A stretch of 64,000 nt of DNA from Peltaster fructicola (lineage: Eukaryota > Ascomycota > Dothideomycetes), in NCBI GenBank assembly GCA_001592805.2, contig CP051140.1, forward strand, positions 745,501 to 809,500, given 5' to 3'. The translations under genes were made by a program, and so were the position numbers. The notes under the pieces are model-generated. The model was given only the letters and a program-made list of their open reading frames with translations. It was not told the origin of the DNA and made no database searches. Position 1 is the first letter of the stretch. Every line of letters begins with the position of its first letter. Positions 1-11,044 of the stretch are shown here, piece after piece.

Positions 1-512
1 CTATCGCCGGTCACGGCAGAGCTGATATGGACGTGAGCGCAGTTCATGTAGAACTCTCTGTTGCCCATGAAGTTCGACCAACTCCATGCGAAGAGTACGT
101 CGCCGGCGGGTGCGTATGTGGGTATGGTGAAGTTGTAACTAGGATGTAACATGCAGCCACCAATGATACTCTTTATGACCTTGAACGTCTGCGCACCATC
201 ATAAGATAGTGATAGCTGACACGACCCGCCACCATGGGTCGCTGTACCATCGAACGTTATGTTGTAAGTCGAGCCTGCACTGTATGTTGCTGTGTTGGAA
301 GATGTATCGTTCTGGTAACCCTTGCACGGGAAATTGAGAGGTGACGAGGTCAATGGTGACTTCATGTTGTAGTCGATGAGGTTCTGAGGAGTGGCAGCGT
401 TGAATCTGGACCGCAGAGGATAAGGAGACTTTATCTCCATGTGTGCGAGAGCAGGCGTGAGAAGAAAGGTCAGAAGCGCCATCGTGGCTAGGTGTGATGT
501 GTGGACGATCAT
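1..512 (-). CDS. AA11-like lytic polysaccharide monooxygenase (partial, C-terminus beyond window)
   Basis: Starts at 512 and reads without a stop to the left edge, so about 170 residues are visible. Residues 1-23 form a signal peptide (hydrophobic run ending ALA). The predicted mature chain begins with His24 ([12 protein letters not shown]), and a second His lies in [10 protein letters not shown] (His93); together they give the copper 'histidine brace' of LPMOs. Cys63 (FPCKGYQ), Cys98, a GGCMLHPSY segment and NREFYMNCA match my memory of chitin-active AA11 enzymes. Such proteins are secreted and cleave crystalline chitin oxidatively. Family call is from motif layout, not alignment; a related LPMO class is possible. 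Any C-terminal X278-like or Ser-rich extension would lie outside the window. Confidence 0.78.
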   Translation of the reverse strand, partial: MIVHTSHLATMALLTFLLTPALAHMEIKSPYPLRSRFNAATPQNLIDYNMKSPLTSSPLNFPCKGYQNDTSSNTATYSAGSTYNITFDGTATHGGGSCQLSLSYDGAQTFKVIKSIIGGCMLHPSYNFTIPTYAPAGDVLFAWSWSNFMGNREFYMNCAHVHISSAVTGD

Positions 513-1337
513 GGTTTGCTTGTGCTTTGAGGGAGGAAGAACTGTAGATGTGGATCGTGGAGAGGAGGACATAATTATATCATCCAGGAGAGGTTGAGAC
601 GGTCACTTACGTTGACAATGTGCCTGCCACAGATCCACCTGGAAAGGCAGGAGTACGCTTGCTAGTCGATGATCAGTGAGGCCTATGGGCACTGGATGAT
701 GGTCCATGGTGCAGAGATGGCATTCCTGTTGTAGCCACCGTGCACCGCGTAGATGGAATGCGCCCACGTGGTAAGATACAGTGATATACACGCCAGCGAC
801 ATTTCGACGTCAACTAGTGGCTGGTCTGTGGATTGTCAAGCAGCGATGTCGCCCGAGGTTGCATTGACCACTGCGTAGCATGAGTCTCTCAGCTCGTTGC
901 TTGAGCATGGTCGAGACCGCACACTTCATATCGAATCGCGTCTCTTCACCGTGCATGTAATTGTCTGATCACCGTCATGGTAAGCTCGAGACTTGACATC
1001 TGCCGGTCGTAGTGTTGTCGAGACTGATGACTCTCGGCATCAGTGAAGGATGTATAATCTGTCAGTTCGTACAGTTGCTTGAAGATGATCTTGGTGTAAT
1101 GACTCGAGTTGAGCTATATCTAACGCCAAGAAGTCTGAGCGGCATGATTCCGTTGCTTAGGAGACCCATCACAACAACGTGGAGGCGTACTTTTAGCTCT
1201 CACACCTCATGCACGCCATCTAATCTTGCATGGATTGATCTGTCGTCTTCGAAACACTTCCGCCTATCCTTCTCCATCTTCATCACCTCGCCGTTCTACA
1301 GCCCTTCGATTCGCGACAATCCTTACCCACTTTCAAT
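513..1337. other. Intergenic, divergent promoters
   Basis: About 825 bases between the start of the LPMO gene (minus strand) and the start of the thioredoxin-fold gene (plus strand). No open frame here has recognisable coding character. It must hold both promoters. I see no clear repeat or RNA gene. Confidence 0.5.
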
Positions 1338-2220
1338 ATGCGCTACTCATCAGTCCTTCTGGCGCTTCCAGCTGTCGCTCTCGCACAACAGCAGATTCCA
1401 CTAGTCGACCAGATCAAAGGATGGTTCAACAAGGCGACCGCATCGATCTCCTCCGTCGTGCCTAACATCCCCACGTCGATCGCAGTACCGAACCCTGCTG
1501 CAGCTGCCGCCGCAAAGTACGCCGAGCTGAAGGTTGTCCCTGTAACACTAGAGAACCACAAGACGCTCCTTCAGCCAGGCGCAGCAACAGCCAGTCCAGG
1601 CATTGAAGAGTGGTTAATATACGTCACTGGCGGTAACAAGACATGCTTTGGTATGTGCCAGCGTGCAGAGACAGCTTGGAACGAGAGCGTGGCCTTGATC
1701 TCAGCTTCTGCTAAGAACCCACCAAACCTTGGAATGATCAACTGCGAGCAAGAAGCTGTGCTATGTCACGCCTGGGCAACACATCCACCATGTCTCTTGC
1801 ACATGCAGCTGCCACAGCCATTTGCAGACCAGTCGACTCCATCATCAACTGTTCGTCACATGAACATCAACCGTACCAGCGTCAACGCACCTGACCTCGC
1901 TGCACTCGTCCTCCAGAACAAGATCCTCGACCTCAAGCCGTACGACTCGATTTTCCAGCCATTTGATGGTTTGCTCGCAAAGACTGGTCTCCAGCTTCCA
2001 TTCGGATATGCGTCCTGGGGTTTCAGCAAGATTCCAAGCTGGGTTTTCATGATCGGTGTCAGCTTCATCAGCCGAAACTTCATGTGAGTGATCGCTCCCG
2101 TAGAGCTATAAATGTTTGCTAACACATTGTAGGGGTCGCCGAACTGGTCAACAGGCACAAGGCCCAGCTCGTGCTCAACCTGCTGCGGCAGCACCTGCAG
2201 CACCGGCTGCGGCCAAATAG
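1338..2220 (+). CDS. Secretory-pathway thioredoxin-fold membrane protein
   Basis: Two exons, 1338-2083 and 2133-2220; the 49-nt intron has donor GTGAGT and acceptor TTGTAG. Product 277 aa. Residues 1-16 are a signal peptide (LLALPAVALA). Residues about 60-170 look like a thioredoxin fold: EEWLIYVTGG strand, then TCFGMCQRAETAW, then MINCEQEAVLC and a Pro-containing THPPC segment. The active-site-like pair is C103-x3-C107, not the usual CxxC. A hydrophobic stretch (WVFMIGVSFISR) near residue 245 is a likely transmembrane segment, followed by a short Gln/Ala/Pro-rich tail from exon 2. This suggests an ER-membrane protein with a lumenal thioredoxin-like domain. Function is not known to me; redox activity is uncertain given the altered motif. 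Confidence 0.7.
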
Positions 2221-2306
2221 ACGAGTAGTCCTCGATCCTCCATGGCGTCGCCACTCTCCACACCACTAAAGTATTGGTTGCAGTCATTTTGCCCATGATC
2301 TACCAA

Positions 2307-3105
2307 TCATGTAGGCAGAGCAATGTGCGCCACTTCTTTGTACTCCTCGCCAATTACACGACCTTCGTCGTCGTAATGCTTCTTGGCACCCATCTCACAA
2401 ATAGCGATGCGATCTAGGGTCAGACTTGCCCAATCAAAGTCTTTGTAATTGTTCAATACTTCTCGCGCATCAATCTTCGTGGAGCCTTTTGCTCTTGGCC
2501 CGTGTCCTGTACTGCCGTCCAAGGCGTTCGGGTTCGCCTCGACTGAAGTCCTACCATTGTTCGCTTGTTGTTGATGTGGTGCTCTTCGCTTTGGCATGAA
2601 ACCTTTGGCGTAGATCGTGTTGACGATAGTTGCGTGCAACTTCAACGGACGATCGTCTGACACAAGAAGCGACTTTTCCTTGAACAGTGCCTGGATGGCC
2701 AGGCAAAGTGGCTCTAGACGGGCGGTCGAATCGTATGGTGCGACATACAAGATGGATGTATTCTGTGGGTCGTGCATTGATTCAAGTCCTCGCAATTGCA
2801 GCTGCAAGGGCTTCGAAAGAGCGTCTGTATCGGTTTGAGATTGTTGTTTTAGGAGATCAAGCACGTCCAAAGACCGCAGTATATCGATTGCTAGTTCAAG
2901 CTCTCGTTGACTCAATCGCATAACGCCCAGTGTGCAATGTAATGCACCGACGGGTCGTACAGCTTTGCAGGAACTCTCCTGCTGTACCTTCACGAAAAGA
3001 CGTCAATGATGCCTCCAACTGAGGACGAGACGTTGCATTGATGAGTGGGAGACATAGGAAATGCGTCAGCTTGGCAGCAGGAGCAGCAACTTGATTCCTT
3101 GCCAT
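2307..3105 (-). CDS. ASCC1/AKAP7-type 2H phosphoesterase-like protein, apparent frameshift
   Basis: The N-terminal part starts at 3105 (MARNQVAAPAAKLTHFLCLP) and carries the typical THFLCLPL...SRPQLEASL segment. The rest (to 2307) is in another frame and holds the two 2H motifs, ALHCTLGV and LKLHATIVN, and the C-terminal DWASLTLDRIAICEMGAKK block. This order matches the AKAP7/ASCC1 '2'-5' RNA ligase-like' family. The two frames meet near 2990-3000 at a TTTT run; I find no GT-AG intron that joins them, and the conserved segments abut directly. So either one base is extra in the assembly or the gene carries a real frame change. In intact relatives the domain is linked to the activating signal cointegrator (RNA/DNA repair helicase) complex. 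Confidence 0.72.
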
Positions 3106-3391
3106 GCTGAGACTGTGGGAGCGTAGTTCACTCGTTATACAGAGTCTGGATTTGAGCCTTGCATCAGGTCTCCTTCGGAAATGAATAACCTTGGCGTGTT
3201 GTTGGCTGTAGTCAAAGTGCTCGTCGACGTCGTTAGCAGCTTGATGTTCGATGGTTCGGCCGAAGGTTGGAGCTATCCCGGATATCCTTCTTTCGATAGT
3301 TCTTATGTACTACAATTATTTGGAAGCAACACCATATCAATCTCATCTACGAGTACATCACGACCGTTCGTTTTCATCTATCGCGATAATC

Positions 3392-3670
3392 ATGTCGACG
3401 CCCACGGCACAGAAGTTCTTCCGCATCACGCTCATGCGTTCGTCCATTGGACTCCCTGCAAAAATTGGCGGCATTTTAAGCTCGCTCGGCCTGCACAAGA
3501 GACTGCGTACAGTTTACCATCCTGTATCTCCAGTAGTGGCTGGAAAGATCTTCTCCGTCAAAGAGCTCGTCGATGTGGAAGAAGTGGATCAGGCATTGTC
3601 GAAGGAGCAATTAAAAGAGCTTAGAAGACCAGATACAGGTTTCTACATCGAGAAAAGAGCGAGAGCTTGA
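3392..3670 (+). CDS. MRPL33: Mitochondrial large-subunit ribosomal protein uL30m (L30 family)
   Basis: 92 aa, single exon. The start at 3392 (MSTPTAQKFFRITLMRS) is preferred over an in-frame upstream ATG at 3251 because the L30 fold begins at FFRITLMRSSIG. The line KIGGILSSLGLHKRLRTVY and PVVAGKIFSVKELVDV is diagnostic for bacterial-type L30 as found in yeast Mrpl33. It is expected in the mitochondrial 54S subunit. The short, basic N-terminus can act as targeting signal. It is transcribed toward the TMEM115-family gene, whose stop is about 210 bases away on the other strand. Confidence 0.9.
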   Translation: MSTPTAQKFFRITLMRSSIGLPAKIGGILSSLGLHKRLRTVYHPVSPVVAGKIFSVKELVDVEEVDQALSKEQLKELRRPDTGFYIEKRARA

Positions 3671-3881
3671 GTTATCATCACTCCTTCGTCCTTACTTTCA
3701 CCGAGCGCAGCGACGCTACTTGTACGACATGTTTCGGTCTAGGTAGTCGGACGAAACTTCTCAAGACTGGGCACGGTGGAAGAACGCTATCAACGGGAAT
3801 CGATTATCGATGAGCGAATCTACCGCCTGTCGTCACAACCAAAGCCCCCCGCCCGCTATGCAGTACTGCGCAGATCAACGA

Positions 3882-5040
3882 TCAACCCCTTGACGATTCA
3901 CCCTGTTCGCTCTCTGATGGCGCAGCGACAGACACTTCCGCGGATGACTCTACCTCAGGCTTCTCGATGACAATCGCAGAGTTCGCGTTTCTGCTTGATG
4001 CAGCAGCATTGAGCCTCTGATCCAGCGCCTTCAATGCCACTGCTCGCCTTCTCTCCGCCTCCGCACGCCGTCCACTACTCCGGTCGTCCATTAGCCCTGG
4101 CAGACCACTGCCGCGACTGGCCTCCGTGGCAGCTTCGATGGCCTCTTCCGAGAACGGCGTGATCAACCTCAAAGAGACGAACACTGCATATGTAGCATCA
4201 CAAATCGGTGTCAGAGCTGGCTTGAAGACGTCTGGGAAGAACTCGACAAATGCGAATGTCTCGCTTGGATCTCCTCGCATACGTGCTCCTTCTCCTCCTG
4301 TTGCAGTCTCTGAAGCACCCAGGTCGCTAATACGGAAGAACCGCAAGTGTAGCCATCCTGTGAGGAAGCCAAAGAGCGAGAGCCACAACGCCGTCCAGGT
4401 GCCCAGCAGTGGCCCTGAGACCATATTGGCAACGACAAACAGAGCTGGGAAGTGTTTGATTCGCACGCGGAGGAGTGAGCGGAACAGTGATACGGTGTGT
4501 TCGGGAATAAGCTGCTTCAGGGCGACAAGGAAGGATGCACTGAGCGCGAGGAGGCCGTTAAGTTGTGTAGGACTATACTGTCAATGAACGTCTTCAAAGC
4601 TCGATCAGCACTTACTATTGGGGTGTCCCTGTCAGGATATGCCAGAACCCATATAGCAAGAAGCTTAGGAAGTTGGGCGTGACCGTGACAAAGATCGCAA
4701 ACTTCCCAAACTCCTGACTACCCCATGCTCTTTCCAGGTACTTTCCTCCAAACCAGACTACAGCTCCCGATACCGTCAAAGATATGATGTTGTTTTCAAT
4801 CAGGGCAGCTGTCAAGAAGGTCCAAGGATACCACAAGCTCTTTGTAGGTATCAGTACCAGATAGGGAATAGCCCATTGAGGGCTAGAGAGGTATGTTGAT
4901 GGCGATGTGGTCAACTGTTGCTCAGGTGTCGTTGTCGCTACCCATGACCTGAATCGCAAGCCAGCGTTCAGTGTCGACAACGAAATGAGTGCTAATATGA
5001 TAACTCTGGTGACTGGAGGGAGGTTGATTCGTGGAGGCAT
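3882..5040 (-). CDS. TMEM115 family (DUF1751) Golgi membrane protein
   Basis: Two exons on the minus strand: 5040-4616 and 4572-3882, with a 43-nt intron (GTAAGT...TATAG). Splicing yields 371 aa and restores the expected ...TGTPQYPTQLNGLLALSASF. Start at 5040 (MPPRINLPPVTR) is chosen; an in-frame ATG 63 bases upstream exists. Several hydrophobic segments (residues about 9-28, 60-150, 165-220) form a rhomboid-like membrane core with the WAIPYLVLIP and GGKYLERAWGSQEF blocks typical of this family. The C-terminal third is polar with Glu/Arg-rich and Ser-rich stretches. Human TMEM115 acts at the Golgi in retrograde transport; in fungi the role is little known. No rhomboid catalytic Ser/His pair is evident. 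Confidence 0.85.
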
Positions 5041-5488
5041 GGCTGTAGCCTCTGCGTGGCCGCCAGCGACCCTCGGAGAGCAATAGCTGAGGTCGATGTG
5101 CAAAACGCCGTAGTAGTAGAATAGTTGCGATCAACAGCTAACATCTTCTGGACGTTGTTCTCCGGAGGGCTTCGACCTGCCCTATCCAGCGCGGATGAAT
5201 GCAACCGCGCGGCCCGCCCGAGTCCAGGATCCACCGATGCACAGCATTTGACTTGTCTACCACTGTCGAATGACTTGAGATCTGTCACTCTTTGAAACAC
5301 CTTCTGTCAGTCCGAGGGCCATAATCGCTAATTCTTCCTTGCACCGCGATACAGCACACACACGAGCGGTTTGACAAACTCGCAGGCATCGCAAACAGTC
5401 CGCGAGCAGCTACCTCGTCACCACAGTCTCTTCCGAACTGCATGTCACCACTTCCCTGCATGAACACAATCACGCGAGCAAAGCAATA
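5041..5488. other. Divergent intergenic region
   Basis: 448 bases between the TMEM115-family start (minus) and the Sif2-like start (plus). It is a shared 5' region. No TATA box or clear repeat stands out. Confidence 0.4.
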
Positions 5489-7537
5489 ATGACAACTACC
5501 AATGCGCTGCAATCGGATCATGTCAACTATCTGATCTTCCGCTATCTGCAAGAATCTGGTCATGAGGACACAGCAAAGTCTTTCTGGCGCGACTGGAACC
5601 GACCACGGGACTTTCGCGATCCTGAGAGCTTCCCCTTCGCACGACATGTACATCATCGCGAGCTTGTCACGGTCATTCAGGATGGTCTGCGACACGATGA
5701 GTTGCGCGCACGCGTCACGAAGTCGGAGTGTCTCTTCAAGTGGTCGCTCGTGGATCCAGGGAGGAGCGGTGACAGTGCAGATGCTGAGATAAATGGATCT
5801 AGACCGTCTAGTAGCGGAAAGAGAAAGAGCATAGGCACTGGTGCTCGTCAGAGCGACGATAGTACAGCACCTGCAGTCAAGAGGCCTCGATTGAGTGGAC
5901 CAGACCATCAGATCAATGGTCACCGCGAGGCAATGGATATCGATGGAGGTTCATCCTCGGTTGAAGACAATGAAGATGATACCAACGCCGTTTCTCCAGC
6001 GGTTGCGTCAGATGGTACTGGAGATGCGCTGACGATGCGCTACGACTCTGTTGCGACACAAACAGAAGTTGCTAATGGACAAATAGTGCCTGTTCCCAGG
6101 CTGAAAGCACGGTCGATCGTACTCGACATCAACAAGCCGAGCAGTAAGATCTTTCATGCAGCTTGGAACCCTAACAAGTCTGGCAAGAGCCGAAATACTC
6201 TGTTCGTCACAGGAGAATCCTTATGCAGGATGTATCAGACGCCCGATCGTCTTAATGGTGCGACCCACATTCTAGAGCACATAGATGAGCCTGCTGTCTC
6301 TGACGACTGCATGGTCACCGGCATGACCTGGCATCCAGCTGGTCGCATGCTGACGTGTGCTGTGGACACAGTTGGACCTCCTCGCGACGGAAAGCAGAAG
6401 AACACAAGGAGAGTCATCAGCATCGGTCCTGACGTCGGCGGCACCTACACCCACTTTCCAACATCGGAATTGTTGCAACCTCCGGGCGTTGCTTTACATA
6501 TCGAATACAGTCCATCGGGCGAGTATCTTATGCTCGCCAGGACGAATGGTGATCGCGGTGTTGTCGAGATCTGGCCCGCCGTTCAATCCCAGCTTGTCAA
6601 TGCCCCTACTACTCAGCCTCTCGCCTGGAAGTTGTTCGATCATAGTCTGTCGGACGCGGCGTGGTCAGGGGATCGGCAACTCATGGTGTGCACTCACACC
6701 GAGCATGCGTGGTCACTCAAGCTTGCCGACGAACTCAGCCACTCGACAAGCTTCACCGCAGAGACGATCGCATCGCACAACTTAGAAGAGCGCTCAGTTG
6801 TCCTGCCACCATGCGGTGAGGTAGACATAACGTACATGAACGACGCTACGCACAACATTGATGTGTTTTTCGTGCGACCATACGATCAGGAGTCAGGTCA
6901 GGATAAGATGGTGGTCGTTGACTCAACATTATACGATACAGAGGCATATTTAAAGGCTAGGAAGACATTTCCCTTGGATTGGTCTTTCGTGACATTCGTC
7001 GCGCAGCCAGCTAGAGAGACGATTCCGGAGCAGACCATCCGCAACTACGGTCCCGCGAGACTCTTGGCAACTGTTGCAGAGAACGGCGGATGTAGGCTGT
7101 TCGAGCTTGGTCGTGATTCCAACGGACTCATCTGCAAGCCGTTGTTTAACCAAGACGGCTACACTTTGAAGATGTCCTACGGGTCGGCTCTGGCCGCGGC
7201 TTGGTCACCAAATGGCGAATACATCGCCATAGCTGGCACAGGTCTTGTGCAAGTCTGGCAAGCTGCTGCACCAGACTCGATCGAGAGCAGGGCAGTGCTC
7301 ACTTGGCGGATCAACAAGTCCTCCCCTCAGGAGACTGAAGATGTGCGCGGAATGGATAGAGAATCGTCCAGGCCAGTCTCTCTGACTTGGGACTCGCTGA
7401 GTCAAAAGATCTGCTTTGCTATCGATAGCAAGGTATGTTGCCTCTGTCTTGTACGTGACCGATACTAATCGTCGCAGGTGACTATCATCGAGCTGGAGGA
7501 TAGCGAGGAGCCCATGGATGGGATACAACCGACATGA
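5489..7537 (+). CDS. SIF2: LisH/WD40 protein, TBL1/Sif2-like corepressor subunit
   Basis: Exons 5489-7432 and 7478-7537; the 45-nt intron contains TACTAATC, a textbook branch site. Product 667 aa. The N-terminus is a LisH motif (VNYLIFRYLQESGHEDTAKSF, residues about 12-32) followed by a helical block ending in ELVTVIQDGLRHDELRARV, the arrangement of TBL1/Sif2 tetramerisation domains. Residues about 110-190 are acidic and contain basic clusters (KRKS, KRPR) that could be nuclear signals. From about 205 onward the protein forms a degenerate WD40 propeller (AAWNPN, GMTWHPAGRML, IEYSPSGEYLMLA, AAAWSPNGEYIAIAG, SLTWDS). TBL1/Sif2 proteins bridge Hos2/Set3-type deacetylase complexes. The N-terminal match is strong; the propeller is divergent. 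Confidence 0.75.
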
Positions 7538-7608
7538 AGCATCAGGACAGATCGACAAGACCAACAGCAGTCTCTGTGCATGAAGGCTTGCCACAGATCC
7601 GACCAGCA

Positions 7609-9111
7609 TCAGAACAAGGCAGCAAGACGATTGCTTCGTTCCTGTCCTTCAAGCGAACCCACGATCCTATCCTTCTCTTTCAAGAGAAACTGCTTCACGG
7701 ACTCAAACTCGGATTGTGGCTGCAAGGTCCATGCGGGAGTCAAGACATGAGTTAAGGCCCAGCGTAGCAGGTTCAACAGGTAATGCTGCCCTGTCGGCGT
7801 CGTGGACTTGTATACTGAGGGAGATGCTGCTGGTATCGGAGCTGCGTATCGAGCGGCGCGATGCATGAAATCGGTGAGCAACGACTTGTCTCCCCCAGAA
7901 GTGACATTCTGAGTCTCGAAATGTGGAAACAAAGAACGAAGGCCGCCGAATACAATTCGACCTTGTATATCGGCCTGATGTCTTGTTTGCGGATCTGAAG
8001 GCATGTTGCTGATTATCTTGATGAGGCCCAGCTTTATGCAGTGCCATTGGCCAAGGAGATATATCACAGGCAGGGGAGGTAGTTCTGGACACCAACGCTC
8101 AGATATTCGGCTTGTGTCATAGCCAATGGTCAACTTCCACTCTAGTGGTGTTCTTTCCAACCAATCGTCCAATTCTACGATCAAATTGGCAGCACCGATG
8201 ACCCAGTGTGACACTTCTGAGGCTTGCAGGTCCGGGTTGCTGCGCAGCGCAGCTCCAGCATCTACGTCAAGGATGAGAGCCTTGACAAGAAGGTAATGTA
8301 GCGCTGCAGCCAGACTATCGTTGCCTGGATGCACATCCGGCAATCGCTTCAACACTCGGTATCCGTCCCTTTCGCCGTTCCACAAGATGTATAGCAGAAC
8401 GTTGCTTCTGAGACTTGCCAGCAATGCTTGCGAAGAGGTCGACGTGAAGGAATCTATGCTGCGTCTATCTGCAAGTGCCAAAGCACCAACCATGTGAGCT
8501 TGAGATGCAATCCGAGACGCCTTGTTGGACGACAGACGAGCGGCATAGTCCATCAGCACGATCGCCATCAGTGTTTCGTCCCGTAGACTCTCGGCAGGGT
8601 CCAGTATGGCTTTCTTTAGTGCTGCATGGGCTTGCATTTGGTGCTCGATCTGCCATGCTGGCTCGTCCTTCACATCGTGATACTGCTGAAAGATGCAAGC
8701 AGCCATGACTGATGATGCCAGAGATATTGGCGAGCTGGGAGACGCGGTGCAGTACATGTCCAGTAAGTTGTCGAAGTGGCCTCTGCTCAGTCTGGGATCT
8801 CTATCTGGACTGAGAACAAAGTTCTGGAAAAAGAAGTGGATGGACAGGGTTCTGGGATCTAACGTAAGCTCCTGAGGTACACTACTCACTCGTATGATTG
8901 ATTTCGAGTTGTCAACACGCTTAGCGGACTTGGTTCTAGGTGCTGCGAAGGCCTTGCTCGCGTTGACGAAGACGACTCCGCCGAAGGATCTGTAGCCCGG
9001 GCAGACGATGCCTCGTTTGACGCACCTTTGACAGTTGGGCTTGGCTTCATCACACTTTATGCGTCGCTCGCGACATTTATCACATCCAGTGCTAGCCTTG
9101 AGATGCACCAT
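7609..9111 (-). CDS. Zn2Cys6 fungal transcription factor
   Basis: Single exon, 500 aa. The start at 9111 (MVHLKASTGC) puts the binuclear zinc cluster at the very N-terminus, the usual place: C10-x2-C13-x6-C20-x6-C27-x2-C30-x6-C37, with basic residues between (RERRIKC, KRGIVC). The frame stays open upstream to 9549, but that extension has no domain features and is probably not translated. Residues about 70-500 are helical and hydrophobic (SIHFFFQNF, LASSVMAACIFQQYHD, LLHYLL), as in the C-terminal regulatory domain of this class (fungal-specific TF family 2 type). The target genes cannot be inferred from context; no metabolic cluster surrounds it. Confidence 0.85.
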   Translation of the reverse strand: MVHLKASTGCDKCRERRIKCDEAKPNCQRCVKRGIVCPGYRSFGGVVFVNASKAFAAPRTKSAKRVDNSKSIIRVSSVPQELTLDPRTLSIHFFFQNFVLSPDRDPRLSRGHFDNLLDMYCTASPSSPISLASSVMAACIFQQYHDVKDEPAWQIEHQMQAHAALKKAILDPAESLRDETLMAIVLMDYAARLSSNKASRIASQAHMVGALALADRRSIDSFTSTSSQALLASLRSNVLLYILWNGERDGYRVLKRLPDVHPGNDSLAAALHYLLVKALILDVDAGAALRSNPDLQASEVSHWVIGAANLIVELDDWLERTPLEWKLTIGYDTSRISERWCPELPPLPVIYLLGQWHCIKLGLIKIISNMPSDPQTRHQADIQGRIVFGGLRSLFPHFETQNVTSGGDKSLLTDFMHRAARYAAPIPAASPSVYKSTTPTGQHYLLNLLRWALTHVLTPAWTLQPQSEFESVKQFLLKEKDRIVGSLEGQERSNRLAALF

Positions 9112-10079
9112 AGCTAATGATGGCCAATGCTGTAGTTCTGTGTGATGGTCATCTGTCAGGTATGCATACCAGTCAGCCTTGGTTACTGCCTCGAGGGTGT
9201 AATCGCGAGAGGTGCCTGTTGCCGACGTTTGGATGGTCGCTTCATCTGCTCGACACGATGTCCAATGGTGTAAGGCTGGCAGCCTTCCGCGGCGTCGGTG
9301 CGAGCTCCGGACTGCCTCGTAGCTTATAAGTATGCGTAATTGACCGCTCGAGCATTGAGACGCAATGCGACCAGGGAGAAGCCCACACGAGCGAGACGAT
9401 GTCCTGTAGCGAGTAGACGAGCAAAAGGCAACATCGATCGATACATGAGAGCTGTAGCAACAGCCGTCGTCGCACGAGTCATGTACATTGCGGAGTGCCT
9501 CATCACGAATGTCGAGAGACTTCAAAGCCGCGACGAGGAGCTTCTTCACGTTGTCAGACAGCTTGGCGATATGATGGAAGGTGTTACCACCTGAGGCACC
9601 ACATACAGATGACGGACACCCAGCAGCCTATCTAGACCTCTTATACCTTGAGGCTGGAGTAGGATCGTCACAACTATAGCCACGTCAGTCAGAAGCAGTG
9701 AGAGAAGCATTGCTGTCATGGGTAGTCGGTTGTGGAAGTTGAGATGGCATTGCTATGACCTCTAGCTGGTCCGAGACGTCAGAAATGACTTGTCAACCTT
9801 CTGGGTCACGATCTGGCGACGCTCAAGCGTGTCGCGACCACTCCAATGCAGTCGACACGGCTTCATAGCCCATGTAATGTACAAATGACCAGAGCATGCT
9901 GGTTGGGGTTATCTTGAACGCTGATAGTAGAAGCATTCTACTGTCCTGTCCTGCTGCTCGGGTGGATTAGATTGACGAGAACGCGATTCGGCTCCATACT
10001 GCATAGCCTCGCTGATCAGCCATACCGCCTGCGCTCATCTGGGTTTGTGATTCGATCTGTCCCTTCAGCATGCCCTTTC
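9112..10079. other. Intergenic, upstream of the Zn2Cys6 gene
   Basis: About 970 bases between the Zn2Cys6 start and the PAM17 stop. It probably contains the promoter and 5' leader of the transcription factor. Short open frames are present on both strands but show no recognisable protein features. Confidence 0.45.
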
Positions 10080-10870
10080 TTACCGCATATCACGGTACAT
10101 CTTCTTCGTGAATGCTCGCTGATCCTTTAGCCATCGTCTGTAATCTTTGACGCTGCCAATCTTCTCGCCATAGTAGTCGGGTATGGGATTCTGAGGACTG
10201 CTACTGGAGGGATCTGCTCGGTAACGCTTGATTCTGTCGAAAAAGCTCTTCTCCTTCTGCACATCTGTTAGCCACGATAGGCTTGCCAAGAAGCAGCACC
10301 ACCTACCTCAGAAAAGATCCTGCTCCATCCTCCCTGTCGTGCCCACAACGAAAACAACAATCCGCCAAGTATACGTCCTGCAAACCAACCACCTACTGCT
10401 ACCGTCAAGCTGCCCGCAGCTATGATGACGAGAGGGTCAAGACCTGTCGCTTGTGCTACTTTTGTGTCGATATCAAACTCGCCAATCAATGGGCTGCCAA
10501 AGATCGCTGCAGCCACGGCGCACACAACGCTCACACCTGTCGCCATAAAGCGTCGCCTGCGACGCATAGTGAGAAATTGGTCCCATGTCAAGAGGCTCGC
10601 TGGATTTGCTGCTGCTGCTGTGCTTTGTGGTTGTATCGTGGATGCTGGTGTTGCTGACGCGTATGTTCTTCGGAGGTCAAAGGATCGTGTGGAGGAACTG
10701 GCTGTGAAAGGAGTCGATTGCGCTCGTATCGTTGAGCATGTGGTGAGGCTTTTGCTCGCTCTGAAGACCGTTCGTGAGATAGCTGTTTGTGGTCTAGCTG
10801 AAGGAGTTGCGAGGGCTGTCATGAGAGAGACACAGGCATTCGAAGCTCTGGGAAGACGTGTTGTCGACAT
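10080..10870 (-). CDS. PAM17: Presequence translocase-associated motor subunit Pam17
   Basis: Minus-strand exons 10870-10307 and 10256-10080, joined across a 50-nt intron (GTAGGT...GTGCAG) to give ...WSRIFSEKEKSFFDRIKRYR, which is continuous in this family. Product 246 aa. Residues 1-75 are Arg/Ser/Thr-rich without acidic residues, a mitochondrial presequence. Two transmembrane segments follow (about 110-130 and 150-178; LVIIAAGSLTVAVGGWFAG). The matrix tail NPIPDYYGEKIGSVKDYRRW is a hallmark of Pam17. The protein sits at the inner membrane and helps assemble the Tim44/Pam16-Pam18 import motor. Start at 10870 (MSTTRLPRAS) is preferred to an in-frame ATG 120 bases upstream because the presequence begins there. 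Confidence 0.92.
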
Positions 10871-11044
10871 TGTGAGGGGCCTCACTGAGATGGAAGACGT
10901 GCTGTCGCGATAATGTTGAAGCTGTGGTCGATGGATGTTCGGAAGTCTTGACTCGTGCCAAGGACAAGCGCCAATGACTAAAGCTTGCAAGCAAGGTACT
11001 CAACTCGCTACAATACCGTCATGCATACATATCTACATGTACAT

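Noticed and set aside
9112-9549. N-terminal extension of the Zn2Cys6 factor by about 146 residues
   Set aside because: Cys/Ser/Arg-rich, no domain; zinc clusters of this class usually lie near the N-terminus, which the ATG at 9111 provides.
10422-10913. 163-codon plus-strand frame
   Set aside because: Fully antisense to PAM17, whose protein is clearly conserved.
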